From Artemia franciscana (lineage: Eukaryota > Arthropoda > Branchiopoda > Anostraca > Artemiidae): 64,000 nucleotides of DNA. Positions 47,867 through 58,310 of the stretch are shown here, piece by piece; position 1 is the stretch's first letter; the number at the start of each line of letters is the position of its first letter. The notes under the pieces were generated by a model that was given only the letters and a program-made list of their open reading frames with translations, was not told where the DNA came from and did not search any database. The translations under genes were made by a program, and so were the position numbers. The DNA is taken from the NCBI RefSeq assembly GCF_032884065.1, contig NC_088867.1, positions 49,535,317 through 49,599,316 of the forward strand, given 5' to 3'.

Positions 47867-48162
47867 AATTAAACGAAAACTTACCAAGTTTGAAGTTTGA
47901 TTGTAATTCTACTCCAAAGAAGGAGCGCCAGCGTAGCTGAGAGTTCAACTGAGATAGACGTGTGCAATCGCCTCAATTGACCAAAATCAAAACCAGTATT
48001 TTAAAGTCGTTGTAGTATGCGGTGGTTAAGCTCATGATGAAACGCTGAGAGTTCAACGGGAAGGGAAATTGGGAGGGCAGTTGAACTCTCAGCTACGCTG
48101 GCGCTCCTTCTTTGGAGTAGAATTACAATCAAACTTGGTAAGTTTTCGTTTAATTTATCAAT
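47867..48162. repeat. Palindrome with arms of about 85 bp around a mini-DIRS
   Basis: The inner 46 bp of each arm (47906-47951 and 48078-48123) are perfect inverted repeats beginning ATTCTACTCCAAAGAAGG and resemble the DIRS inverted terminal repeat. The 218-bp unit 47906-48123 also matches the DIRS 5' leader (CGCCTCAATTGACCAAAATC at about 47970), so it is an internally deleted DIRS. The outer 39 bp (ATTGATAAATTAAACGAAAAC, then TTACCAAG) are not DIRS but are present inverted on both sides, with a 7-bp AGTTTGA insertion in the left one. The right arm stops where the large DIRS begins. Confidence 0.75.
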
Positions 48163-48399
48163 TCTACTCCAAAAGGAGCGCCTTAGCTTCGCCTCGAGTT
48201 AAACTGAAATTTTAAAGTTCAGCATGAGCTAAACCAACACTAATGACCAATAATAGCCCTATTCAATAAAATAAGGCCGCTGTACAAAAATTCATTTGTA
48301 GTAAGGTTATTCAAATATAACTGAATGCGATGAGTAGCTTCAAAAGACAGATAACTGTTTTCCAGTTTCAATTGGTTTAATATAGAACCTAGCAAACGT

Positions 48400-49228
48400 T
48401 TTGGCATTTGTCCAGCCTACATATTTTATAATTTGGTCCACATCAACTCCTCTTGCTTTAAGGTGGGACGTTGAGGCAGACCGTGTGCTATGAGCACTAT
48501 AAATACTGGTATCTATACCTTCAAGAAATCAACACTTCTTTTATCCATCTAGAAATAGATGACTTAGACGCAGCGGTATAAGGCTTACGATATGTAAGAA
48601 AAAGTGCGCCGTCTCTATTCAGGTATGACGTCATTCTAATATACCAAGCTAGGTGCGTCACCTGTCAAAAACACGACTCTTGAAAAGATCGAAATTTAAC
48701 TACTTATTTGTGGTTGCCCGGCTTCGTTGTTATTCATAACACATTAATTTGAAAATCGAAACTCCCATTGCCATTATGTATCATATTATGTAGTGACAAA
48801 CTGGCCAAAAACTGAACTCTTTCACAAGCCGATAGAATCAATAAAACTGCTAATTTTTGTGTTGGTGTCTTTAATTTAAGATTTTCGATATCCCAAGCTG
48901 GCAATCTAAATAGATCGAATATACATTTTACATCCCAAATACTAGAAATCTTGGGTAGACTAGGCCTTCTATTAAAGATACCTCTCATGAATTTCTTGGT
49001 AATGTGATTACTGCCTAACTGAAGGCTTGGTAAAAGTGCGGATAAAGCACTCTTCGCAGTATTAATAGCATTATATCTAACACCTGAGTGAAACAGTTCC
49101 GTAAGAAAGGTCAAAGTCTCCGGTACAGTTGCCTCCAAGGCCTGGATTGTGTTTGTTCCACAAAAGTCGATCCATTTTTCAATGTAAACCCTGTACTGGC
49201 GCACAGTTGAATCCTGCCATCCATCCAT
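48400..49228 (-). pseudogene. DIRS tyrosine recombinase, broken
   Basis: N-terminal core-binding part: MDGWQDSTVRQYRVYIEKWI, then FLTELFHSGVRYNAINTAKS and ALSALLPSL (49228-48970). Catalytic domain: SACERVQFLASLSL holds the first arginine (about 48830). After frameshifts near 48730-48650 come YLNRDGALFLTYRKP, SRWIKEVL, AHSTRSASTSHLKARGV with the His-x-x-Arg pair, VGWTN and FARFYIKPI with the tyrosine (about 48500-48390). In the family this enzyme inserts the circular cDNA. All catalytic residues are visible, but not in one frame. Confidence 0.85.
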
Positions 49229-50861
49229 GATAATATCGACTGTGAAAGGAGAATATCCTTGGTGGTGAAGCCCTTGCCGGAGACGATTGAAGCCGCTAGG
49301 CGTAATGTTTTTGACAATAGATGGTGTAAGGTCGGTTTCTGTGGTAGAGACAAAGTAAAAGTATCATTTGGTAAAAGAATAGGAGTTCCTATTAAGAGCT
49401 TTAATAGTAAGGGATACCAAACTTGTGTGGTCCAGTTTGGGAAAATCAAAATACCAGTTGCCTGATCTGTCTCTACCTTCTGAAGGGTCCTCAGAAGTAA
49501 GCTAAATGGGGGGAAAGCGTAAAAGAAATGAAGCTCCCAACTCATTGCAAATGCATCAACGAAAAAACATTCTGGACCTGGTTTCCATTAAACAAATGGT
49601 TTAATCTAGTTGCAAACAGGTCAATATCTATCGACTGACATACAGACGAATTCAAAATAACGAATATTCTAGAATGCAATTTCCATTCTTTTTCATTATC
49701 AAATTTTCGAGATGCTTTGTCCGCGATATTAGCAACTCCTGGCACATGCTCTGCAGATATCCACCCTTTACCCTGCAATACTAGCTGCCAGATCCTATTT
49801 GCGAAATAGTTACAAATTTCAGATTTTGTTTTTCCCATTTTATTTATATAAGCTACTGTGGTTATATTATCTGAACCAGCCAAACATGAGTGTCTTTAAT
49901 ATCCTGAGCAAAACACTTTAATCCCAGATAAATGGCCTTCGTTTCTAAAACATTGATGTCAAAATCCCTTCTCTTCTGAGGACCATTCACCTGTGGCTGT
50001 TCTCATCGAAAATTCACCCACGAGTGCCCAGCCTAATTTGGATGCATCACTGCACAAATATTTGTCAATTGACCTAGGTTCAATTGCTTTAGAAGCATGA
50101 CTGACAATATTCAACCACCATTGCAATTCCGAAATTACATCGGATGTTAAAGTTAGCCTAGCCGCAAAATCACCCTTCGCGTGCTTTAGTGCTTGCGTTT
50201 TCAACGATTCCGCTTTCCGGTAATATAAAGGCCCTAATTCCACTGCTGAGAAGGTTGAAACAAAAACACCTAGAGTTTCGGCCAAATTTTGAATCGTAGT
50301 CGATTCTTGACGAAGAATTTTTGAAACTAAATCTAGAACCTTTTTAATTTTTCTTTCCGGCAGGAAAATACGTATTAATCGCAAATCTAGCAAAAAAAAA
50401 ACTGAAATTCTATTCTTTACAAACCCCAGCTCTGACAGTAATTTCACTGTTTCATAGACTTTCTAAAAATGACCTTCCCAGAAGAAGGGTATCGTCTAGT
50501 CTAGATAAACAATTGACAAATAACCTTTTCGTCGAAGAAGGGAGAAAACGGGTTTCATAAGTTTCGTAAGAGCCCTTGGGGCAGATGATAAGCCGTTTGG
50601 CATAGATGTGAAAGCATAACAACAATCTGCTTCAAAACAAAGCCACATTTGATCATCAAAATCAACAGGGCATGAATAATAAAAATCGACAAGGTCAACA
50701 GATTCCATATAACAATTTTTTTTTATCATTAAAAGAGTCGCAGACTGAACACTTTCCATTTTAAAATAGTAATATTTAATACTTTCGTTTGGATTTTTAA
50801 GATTCAGAATAAACCGAGAAGACCCATCTTTTTTGGGACCGTAAAAACGGGAGAAACACAA
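49111..50861 (-). pseudogene. DIRS reverse transcriptase and RNase H, broken
   Basis: RT: FYGPKKDGSSRFILNLKNPN (50840), MESVDLVDFYYSCPVDFDDQ (motif A), MPNGLSSAPRALTKLMKPVF (motif B), then VYLD. The catalytic YLDD is interrupted at about 50498-50505 by a 5-bp tandem duplication (TCTAGACTAGACG), causing a stop and frameshift. RNase H: YLCSDASKLGWALVGEF (about 50060), then SDNITTVAYINKMGKTKSE (49875), HVPGVANIADKASR. The region 49545-49111 holds the FPPFSLLL and LIFPNWTTQVWYP segment typical of the DIRS link to the recombinase. Frames change at least three times. Confidence 0.88.
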
Positions 50862-51059
50862 CGTATTTCTTTTATTCTGAACTCGGGTACTTTAATAATA
50901 ACTCCTTTATGCAACAAAATATCAACTTCTCTTCATATAGCCCGCATTTCTTCAGAAGTAAAACTTTTGTTTTTTGTTACTAAAGCTTTTAATGGTCTTT
51001 TCTCGAATTGAATCTTATAGCCTGAAGCCACAACATTCAAAATATTCAAATCACTTGTT

Positions 51060-52229
51060 ATTGACTGTCATTTTGAGATAAACTTACTGATTCTTCCTGC
51101 TTTAAAATTATCAACCAAATGTTTTGACTGCCTATTGAAATTTACAACAAAATCATAAAAAACAAGGCCAGGGTATGTTAAATGGTACATACTAGCTATT
51201 TGCGATCCTTTTTCTGGAAGTTCAGGAATTTCGGCCTCTCCTGACAGTCCTGGTGCTGCTTTTTGCGATAAAATGGACGGGGAGCCTCGTTCTGCCATCG
51301 GCGATAACGGTAGGCCCCCCCTTGCACGTTTTTGGTCTTCCAAATGATTTTTTCAAATCCGCCACGGATTTGGCTTTGAACGTTGTTTTGGCAACATCTT
51401 TGCCAAAAAGAAACTCCGTGACTTTGACTTTGGGAGCGCATAAAGCGGATGCTACCATGGGATCTGGGCTCACCTCAAATTTCATCGCATGGCGTCTTTT
51501 TAGACTTAAATCATAATTGGTGAGGCCAAGCATGTCAACTGCATCTGTTAGGTTTTTAACAACCTTTTCTTTGATATGCTCATTTTCGAGCTCAAGGATA
51601 TCATTTACTGCCTCTAAAACACGAAAGGTTGAGTGAACAACCTTTGCTTAGCAAATGCTGAGAGAGTAGCCCAAATTTCACTATTCACCTTGGGAACACC
51701 AATTTTATCTGTTTTCGCAGGCCTAGGGTGGCGCTCAAATAAATCTTTCAGCTTCCCTATTTCCAAAGGCTCGGAGAAAGCTTTATTTGCACCTTTGGCA
51801 AGTTTTTAATGGATCTTGGGACCCTCTTTGTTACCAGAACGTTCTTCAGAGATCTTTTTGAATAGAGAGTCATTTGACATTTTTTCTTTTAATCTTTTAC
51901 CTTTCTGTTTTTCCGGAGAAGCCTTCCGCTTTCTGTCATGGATTTTTGTGGGGCTCACAGAGCCCCACAAAAATTATGGTTCTAGAACCTATTTGTGGGC
52001 TCCGAGAGCTAGATTTGTCGTTCCTAGAACTAATTTCAGGGCTCCGAGAGCCATATCGAGCATAAGTTTGAAACTCTGGGCTCAGAGAGCAATTTTTTAT
52101 TCTATGATCACTATCACTCTCACTTGAGAGTATTCTGCGACGCGAATGAGCTTTATATCGCCTTCGACGTTCATAATCTTCATCAACTAAACTGTCCAAC
52201 AATCCAATCACTATTTCACTGTCACTCAT
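51060..52229 (-). pseudogene. DIRS ORF1 (gag-like) region, broken
   Basis: Starts MSDSEIVIGLLDSLVDEDYE at 52229 just inside the terminal repeat. It has a serine/arginine-rich stretch (RRRRYKAHSRRRILSSESDS), then breaks of frame to about 51530, then LGLTNYDLSLKRRHAMKFEV and KSVADLKKSFGRP. The gag role is inferred from position only. A 26-bp inverted repeat around TTTTTGTGGGGCTC at 51942-51972 causes the first break. Confidence 0.65.
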
Positions 52230-52360
52230 TATTTAATTTGGTCTGTATCAAAGCGAATGCGGACGTTTACTGGTTTTGATTTTGGTCAATTGAGGCAATT
52301 GCATGCGTCTATCTCAGTTTAACTCCAGGCGAAGCTAAGGCGCTCCTTTTGGAGTAGAAT

Positions 52361-54753
52361 GGAGGTGTTGTCAAATAAAATGAAACGGTGAGGACTGTCG
52401 TACATACGTTGAGCCAAGGTGGAATAAAAAATCCCAGGCCTTTGGCGTAGCCCCATGGCCTTGTTTATTGAGGGCCTATGTTCTGATAAACTCTCCCTAA
52501 TTGCTGTTGGGTTACTCCAATATAAAAACAGCCACAAGAACAGAGAATTCTATAAAGACCACTACCCAGAATGGGGCTGGTTTTATCTTTGCCACTGTTG
52601 AAAAAGCTCGTTATTGTATTTGAATTTTTGAAGGTGACTTTAAGCAATATTTTGTAAGGATTCTTTTCAGTTTGTCACTCAATTTTAGAATGTAGGGTAG
52701 AACAGTGAAAAGTCTCTTCTCATCCACCAATGGAATGATGTCTGTTGGGGTTCGTGGAGTTAATGCAATCTTTTCTGCCTTTTTTCGTCTTTTGTTTATA
52801 ATGGTTTCAATTAATTTCACGGGGTACCCATTGCAAAAAAAATGTCCTTAATATAGTTCAATTCGGAGACTATGTGAGACTTCGAGCATATTCTTATAAC
52901 TCGGTCAACCAAAGGAATAACTCCTCCTCTTTTCATGCAAGGAGAGTGGTTGGAGGAAAAATGCAAATACATATCGTTATGCGTAGGCTTTCTATAAATA
53001 GAAAATTTAAGGCTAAGAGACATCTTGAAAATTAATACATCTGGAACAGGAAGTTTGTTGTTTCCCTTCTAAAGTGAACTGAAGGTTAGAGTCCAAAGTG
53101 TTTAGATGAGTCAAGAAGGAGTTCAGTGACTCCTCTCCATGATCCCACACAGAAATAACATCATCCACAAACTGACCCCATCACCGGTGTTTCAAAGGAA
53201 AATTTTCCAAAGCAGAGGTTTCAATGAATTCCATATAAAAAGTGGCCAAAAATGGTGAAATGCTCGTACCCATGGGTAAACCCATGATTTGAGTGAAAAA
53301 TTGGTTATTATATCAGAAAGATGAGGAGGAACTATTGCAAAGAGGGACGAGGCGCATAATAGTTTCTACATCCAGTGTTGTGTAGTCCACTTGGTCAATA
53401 TTATCTTCTATTTTGCTTTGAAGAGCCAGTTCAAAATTTTTAATATCACAAGATGCATACATAGAAATGGCATCAAAACAGGCCAAAATCGTATCTTTTT
53501 TTATATCAAGGTCTTTTAATTTTTCGGCAAGGTGAACTGAATTTTTAGTGTATGAAGTTTACGTTTGCATAAGGGTCGAAAAAGTGTTGACAACCATTTT
53601 CCCAATCTGGCAGTCGGAGAGCTATAAGAAGCCACAAATGGGCGTAAAGAAACTCCACCTTTGTGGATTTTTGAGAGACCGTCAAAATTTAGAATAAGTC
53701 TTTCAGTTTGCAAAATTCATAGCTCCTTTCGTACTACACGGGTAGACTTATCGGTGGGGTTTTATGGGCTTGTAAGTAAGAGTGTCAGATAAAATATCTG
53801 TAATTTTTTTTTATCATATGAAGTTTTATCAAGGATACCAATTTTATTTCCTTTATCGCCCTGGTGATAATGATGTGTGGGTCTTTTCTTAAATTTTTGA
53901 GAATTTGTTTCCTATTTTTTTTTTACCTTGAGGAATACGGAGTGAAATCCAGAATATTCCTAACCACCTCTCCTCGAAGTAAATATGGATTTTCCACAGG
54001 ACCACCTGGACCAAATATACCCGCCTCCACATTGGTAAATATCTCTGAGAAATTCACTTGTGTCTGAGGTAGACAAAATTTAGGTCCATTAGAGAAAACA
54101 TGGGTTTCTTCCAGTGTAAGAACTTTAGAAGATAGGTTCTCAATGGCCAGGACAGAATCTGGGTAGAAAACATCTGGAATTCTGACATTCTTCGTATTCT
54201 AATTTTTTAAAATTTTCTGATAAACGAGCCTTAATCATACAAAACCCGTGGCGGAAAGTATTCTGAGCTATTCTAGAAATCTGCTGAAAATCAGTTGGTG
54301 AAAGGTTTTGCTGTAGAAAATATCGAGTTTTCAAAATTGTATTACTAAGAAAAAAGTGTCGTTTTTTTGGTCTTTTAAAATGTGAATTAACGACTCAAAA
54401 CAGACCCTATCACTAAATAGCCTTTCGGATTGCTTACCTAGATTTAGGCGGAAAAGAAGAGAATTTGGAAGAATTCTCTTTACTCTACAATGCTGTAAAA
54501 ATTCTAGTTGTTTAATTAGGTTAGCGTGTTTTTTTTTAGATAAATTAAAATAATTAAGAACAGACTTGGTCAAATGCTCCCCGTAAGCTAGACGTAAATA
54601 ATTTCTGAGATCACACTGGCTAGTCATGATAGAACATAAAATCGCGAAAAGAGGAAGAAAACAAGGACAATAAACAATTCTAGCAGAGCTCCCAGATACT
54701 AATCTCCCAGTTCTCTGCATTTGGAGCTGGGTCGATTCCAGCATAGCTCCCAA
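52361..54753 (-). pseudogene. Penelope-like retroelement with GIY-YIG domain, broken
   Basis: Minus strand: N-terminal block YLRLAYGEHLTKSVLNYFN, NLIKQLEFLQHCRVKRILPN (54620-54460); LILNFDGLSKIHKGGVSLRP (RT fingers, about 53690); MGTSISPFLATFYMEFIE (about 53275); QFVDDVISVWDHGEESLNSF (catalytic DD, about 53180); SIYRKPTHNDMYLHFSSNHS (about 52990). C-terminal GIY-YIG endonuclease: GLYRILCSCGCFYIGVTQQQ (about 52560), then SEHRPSINKA. Motif order is that of Penelope-like elements. Several frameshifts. The endonuclease end is cut off by the DIRS terminal repeat at 52360. Confidence 0.87.
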
Positions 54754-55450
54754 ATACCGATCTCCAAGTTCTCTACATTTGGAGCAGGGTCGATTCTAGC
54801 AGAGCTCCCAGTTCTCTGCATTTAAAGCCGGGTCGATTCTAGCAGAGCACCCAGTTACCGATCTCCCTGTTCTCTGCATTTAGAGCCGGGTCGATTTTAG
54901 CAGGGCTCCCAGTTACCTACTTTCAGCCGGGCGTCCATTGTGTGGTTGGGGAAAACTCATCTAACGCTTCAAGTCTTTTCCCCTCAGATTTCTCCAGGTC
55001 GATTTCTCCAGATTTGGAGCTGGGTCGATTCTAGCAGAGCTCCCAGTTACCGATCTCCCTATTGTCTGCCTTTAGCCACGAGTGCATTGCGTGGTTTGGG
55101 ACAAAATCATCCCACGCTTCCAGTCTTTTTCTCTCAGATTTCTCCAGGTACCCATTTTTTAGCTAGGTCGATTCTGGCAGAACTTCCAGTTACCGATCTC
55201 CCAGTGTTCTGTCTTTAACCGAGAGTGCATTGCGTGGTTGGGGACAAAATCATCTAACGCTTCTACTCTTTTTCCCTCAGATTTCTCCAGGTACCCATTT
55301 GGAGCTGGGTCGATTCTAGCAGAGCTCCCAGTTCTCTGCCTTAAGTCGGGAGTGCACTGCGTGGTTGGGGACAAATCATCTGACAGTTGTAGTCTTTTTT
55401 CCTTAGATCTCTACATGTACTCATTTGGAGCTGAGTCGATTATGGCAGAG
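54690..55450. repeat. Tandem array upstream of the Penelope-like element
   Basis: The core GGAGCTGGGTCGATTCTAGC with AGAGCTCCCAGTTACCGATC recurs, with GTCGATT anchors at about 54731, 54790, 54832, 54890, 55024, 55167, 55310 and 55436. The left half has short units (about 42-60 bp); the right half has longer units (about 125-143 bp) that add TGCATTGCGTGGTTGGGGAC and TTTCTCCAGGTACCCATTT. It directly adjoins the 5' end of the Penelope-like coding region. Confidence 0.85.
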
Positions 55451-55644
55451 TTTACAGAATCACAGAAAAAATATATACAACCAGTATTAAATTATAATAA
55501 TAAATTAATATTACCAGCAATTGTAAGACATGAACTTAGCTCGATCGTACGGCTGAGATAACATAACTTATATATTATACACAACTTATATAAGATTATG
55601 TTATCTTAGATATTATTAAACACAACTGACATAATAAAACTTAC

Positions 55645-55851
55645 CTTGATCATAGTAAGGAAAGACGGTAGCAAATCTAGCTTCTCATCAACAACGCAAC
55701 GGTAAATAGCAAATGTATACATCTGAACGATCTTTTTCTCCATGTCTGTTTGCCCTTTCTTCCAAAAATACTCTCCCACACTACTTTGCAAAAGGTACTT
55801 GCTTAGATTAGACAGAGCAGTGTCCTTAAGAAGTTCTTGAAGCATAACAGG
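55645..55851 (-). CDS. Exon 2 of the minus-strand gene
   Basis: Acceptor TTTTTTTAG ends at 55852; donor GTAAGT starts at 55644. 69 codons, phase 0 at both ends: PVMLQELLKDTALSNLSKYL, LQSSVGEYFWKKGQTDMEKK, then IVQMYTFAIYRCVVDEKLDL and LPSFLTMIK. Strong coding look and textbook splice sites make this the most secure host exon in the window. Predicted all-helical; no motif recognised. Confidence 0.85.
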
Positions 55852-56213
55852 CTAAAAAAAATGGTATTACTTATAAATAAACGAGCAATATTTGCATAGA
55901 CATAGACCTTTTTATTGACGTACTCGAGGTAACACTAAGAAGCAATAAAACTGAGCTGCTTACAAGGCATAGGTGTAGCTTCAGAATTTTTATAGGGGGA
56001 GGGGGCAAGAGGGGCCCATATCTGGATAGTCAAGGGGCATGGCTATATAATATTTTTTCTTAAAATTATCGGGGTTCAACTACCCCCACCTTGCACCCTC
56101 CCCCGAAACAATACCCTTGTTACAAGGTACATAAAAATTATGCAAACACGAAGAACAATTACTTTATACTGTTAAACAGACATGTGAAAAAGGGAACAAA
56201 GGAATATTGATAC

Positions 56214-56410
56214 CGCGTTGCGCGGCTGTAAACTGGTTCCAACTTGTTCTGCCTTCTTATGAGTGTGTTCAGGGAAGCGTTCGGAAGGATACACCAGTGT
56301 TATGAGCTTCTCAGAATAAATTGTCCAAATTTGAGGATAAGATTTTGGCGGCGGTTGTGGAATGACTCCCAGCAATTCAAAGACCTTCCCGTAAAAAGTA
56401 TAGCTTTCTC
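56214..56410 (-). CDS. Exon 1 seen (internal) of the minus-strand gene
   Basis: Acceptor ACTGCTAGTATAG ends at 56411; donor GTATCA starts at 56213, a weaker site. It reads ESYTFYGKVFELLGVIPQPP, PKSYPQIWTIYSEKLITLVY, PSERFPEHTHKKAEQVGTSL, QPRNA. It enters in phase 1 and leaves in phase 0, so it joins exon 2 in frame. The start of the gene lies further right and was not found; the next upstream exon may be outside the window or hidden among repeats. Confidence 0.7.
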
Positions 56411-56605
56411 CTATACTAGCAGTTTTCGGTGTGAAAAAAAAACCTAGATAGGTTACTTTAAACCTATCTAGGTTTAAACTATCTTTTACTTTAAACCTAT
56501 CTGTTTAAAGCCTCAACTTCAGCAATAAAATTTCATATAACAATGTTTTTTTTTTTACATTCACTTCTGTTCTTTTTGATTGTGTTTCCTTTATTAGTAC
56601 TTACA

Positions 56606-56675
56606 AGCCTGCTTAGCACAGGGGATAACACTTTAAACTTCTATTCCGAAATAGTAGGTTCGACTCTTGCAGAAA
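56606..56675 (+). repeat. tRNA-derived remnant with intact A and B boxes
   Basis: TAGCACAGGGG (56614) fits the A box at every fixed position; GGTTCGACTC (56657) fits the B box but for one base; the 43-base spacing is tRNA-like. The anticodon region AACTTCTATTCC suggests Arg-TCT, but the stems are gone. Probably a SINE head or tRNA pseudogene. Confidence 0.5.
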
Positions 56676-56948
56676 GTTCACTGCAATATTTTCCCCGAAG
56701 TCAAATTTTTCAATATTTTTCGAGTGAATGAACTCAAAAATACTTGGAATAGTTGTAATAAACTTTGCTGAATTTAAGTGTCTGCGCTAAATATTTTTAA
56801 AGACACATTACAATTTAATTTGATTGTCGAAAGTATAGAATTTTTTGTCGGTATAAATATGTAGAAAGGCATGCCAAATAGAATAAAATGAAATTGAAGC
56901 TCTTAATAAAAACTGTTTTTTTTTTTCAGAGAACAAAGCGCAGTCCCC

Positions 56949-57145
56949 TGGTACTCACTTATAAATATAGTTTTGTAATCATATCTGCATCAGGTCTTAA
57001 ATTAAGGTCTCACTTATTTTAAGTGAAACCTTACTCACTTATGAGTACTCACCTTACTCACCCAGTGAGTACTCATCCTGGTACTCATTTATTAATACAG
57101 TTTTGTCATCATATCTGCATCAGGTCTTAAATTAAGGTCTATGTG
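56949..57145. repeat. Direct repeat of about 65 bp
   Basis: CTGGTACTCA.TTAT.AATA.AGTTTTGT.ATCATATCTGCATCAGGTC occurs at 56949-57013 and 57081-57145. Between them are ACTCACTTATGAGTACTCAC-type small palindromes. Confidence 0.75.
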
Positions 57146-57489
57146 AATGTCATAATGTCAATTCCAGTAAGTTATTCTGATTGAAAGTATAATTTTCTAA
57201 GGTTTCTCCTGCAAAACCTTAAGTAGGTATTTTGGATACCTATCAAAAACTGTTCCAATTATGTTTATACACTTTTAACAACCGAATAAGTAGAAGCTTT
57301 TATTTATTTCAAAGAATCTTGTTAGCAATCGGAACACTTGTTTTAATTCTGATCCGAAACAAAAGCCAACCGAGTTCGCCCACCGAAAGAAGTTCTTTCA
57401 CATGGCGACGTTGAATCAGGCTACCAAAGTGAATTATTCACTGAATTGGGTTCCACTGTCTCAAGAAAGATTTTCCTATTGTTACTAAG

Positions 57490-58310
57490 CTGTGTTTGTT
57501 TGAAATTCAGTTCTTTTCATATCCTGGCTTAAGAGACAAGGGAATGCTTAAGAGGTTATAGTTATGCAGGGGATAATTCAACCAATAAATTCGCTCTACG
57601 ATTAAGAAATCACAGCTCTAGCGGCATTTTTTTTTAGAGAGAGAAAGACGGGTTTATTAATATAAATAATAAAAAAACAAAACAAGGCCCGAAGCAAAGC
57701 TTGTTTGGCCTTACAACCCCAATACACATACAAATAAAAACAATACAAAAAAGGAGAGGAAAATAAAAAAGATAAGAAAATTTAATGTCGATAATCACCG
57801 GTCCGGTGACGCGAAACCGGTTAACGAAGTGAAACGGAAGTAACATAATAAGTTAATAAGAGTTATAAGAGTAATAAGTTAATAATAAGTTAATAAGTTA
57901 AGTAACATAAGACACTTTATCCCGTGCAGTTATGCAGGGAAAAAATCAGCCATTAAAGCTGCATTCACACTCCGATTAAAAAGCAAAGCGTAGCTGCAAT
58001 TAAAAAGAAAAAGTTCGGTGACGTGAAATCTAACTAAAAGGGAATTTTAACTACTTTTAGGTCCTAGTTTAAGCAACATAATAATTCTGTTTTGTTATGC
58101 AGGGTTAGATTCTGAAGTTAAATTTGCTCTGCGATTGCAAAAGGCATTCAATGTGAATAATAAGCGGCCCGGCTGCGTGAAATCTTGCTAACGAAGCGAA
58201 AGAGAAGTGACTTTCAATTCATTTCGGGCCCTGGCTTAAAAGACAAAAGTAAACTTTGTGGGTGCAGTTATACAGGGAATATCCAGCTAATCTCCGAGAC
58301 ACTTTTGGTA
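57490..58310. repeat. Tandem repeat of about 170 bp, four units
   Basis: GTTATGCAGGG anchors at about 57561, 57929, 58094 and 58267 (the last as GTTATACAGGG). Units share CGGTGACG.GAAAC, CTAACGAAG.GAAA and CCTGGCTTAA.AGACAA. The first interval is long because a LINE tail sits inside it. Confidence 0.75.
57630..57790 (-). mobile_element. LINE 3' UTR fragment inserted in the tandem repeat
   Basis: The minus strand reads GGGGTTGTAAGGCCAAACAAG, then GCTTCGGGCCTTG (a GGCC-stem hairpin as in the LINE tail at 18150) and TTAATAAACCCG, then CTTTCTCTCTCT. The hairpin, AATAAA and simple-repeat tail match a CR1-type 3' end. Confidence 0.6.

Larger units (their letters stand above)
48161..52360 (-). mobile_element. 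DIRS-type (tyrosine-recombinase) retrotransposon, 4.2 kb
   Basis: Inverted terminal repeats of about 47 bp: ATTCTACTCCAAAAGGAGCG at 48161 and its complement ending at 52360, differing at one base. Inside, on the minus strand, lie a Ser/Arg-rich ORF1 region, reverse transcriptase, RNase H and a tyrosine recombinase in DIRS order. No target duplication expected or seen. Several stops and frameshifts make it inactive. It interrupts the 3' coding end of a Penelope-like element and lies in the intron between exons 2 and 3 of the minus-strand gene. Confidence 0.9.

Noticed and set aside
47706..47948. 80-codon minus ORF and 66-codon plus ORF
   Set aside because: They overlap the mini-DIRS palindrome; part of their reading is the inverted repeat. 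The minus part (47706-47870) is faintly protein-like but lacks a splice site that fits the phase chain.
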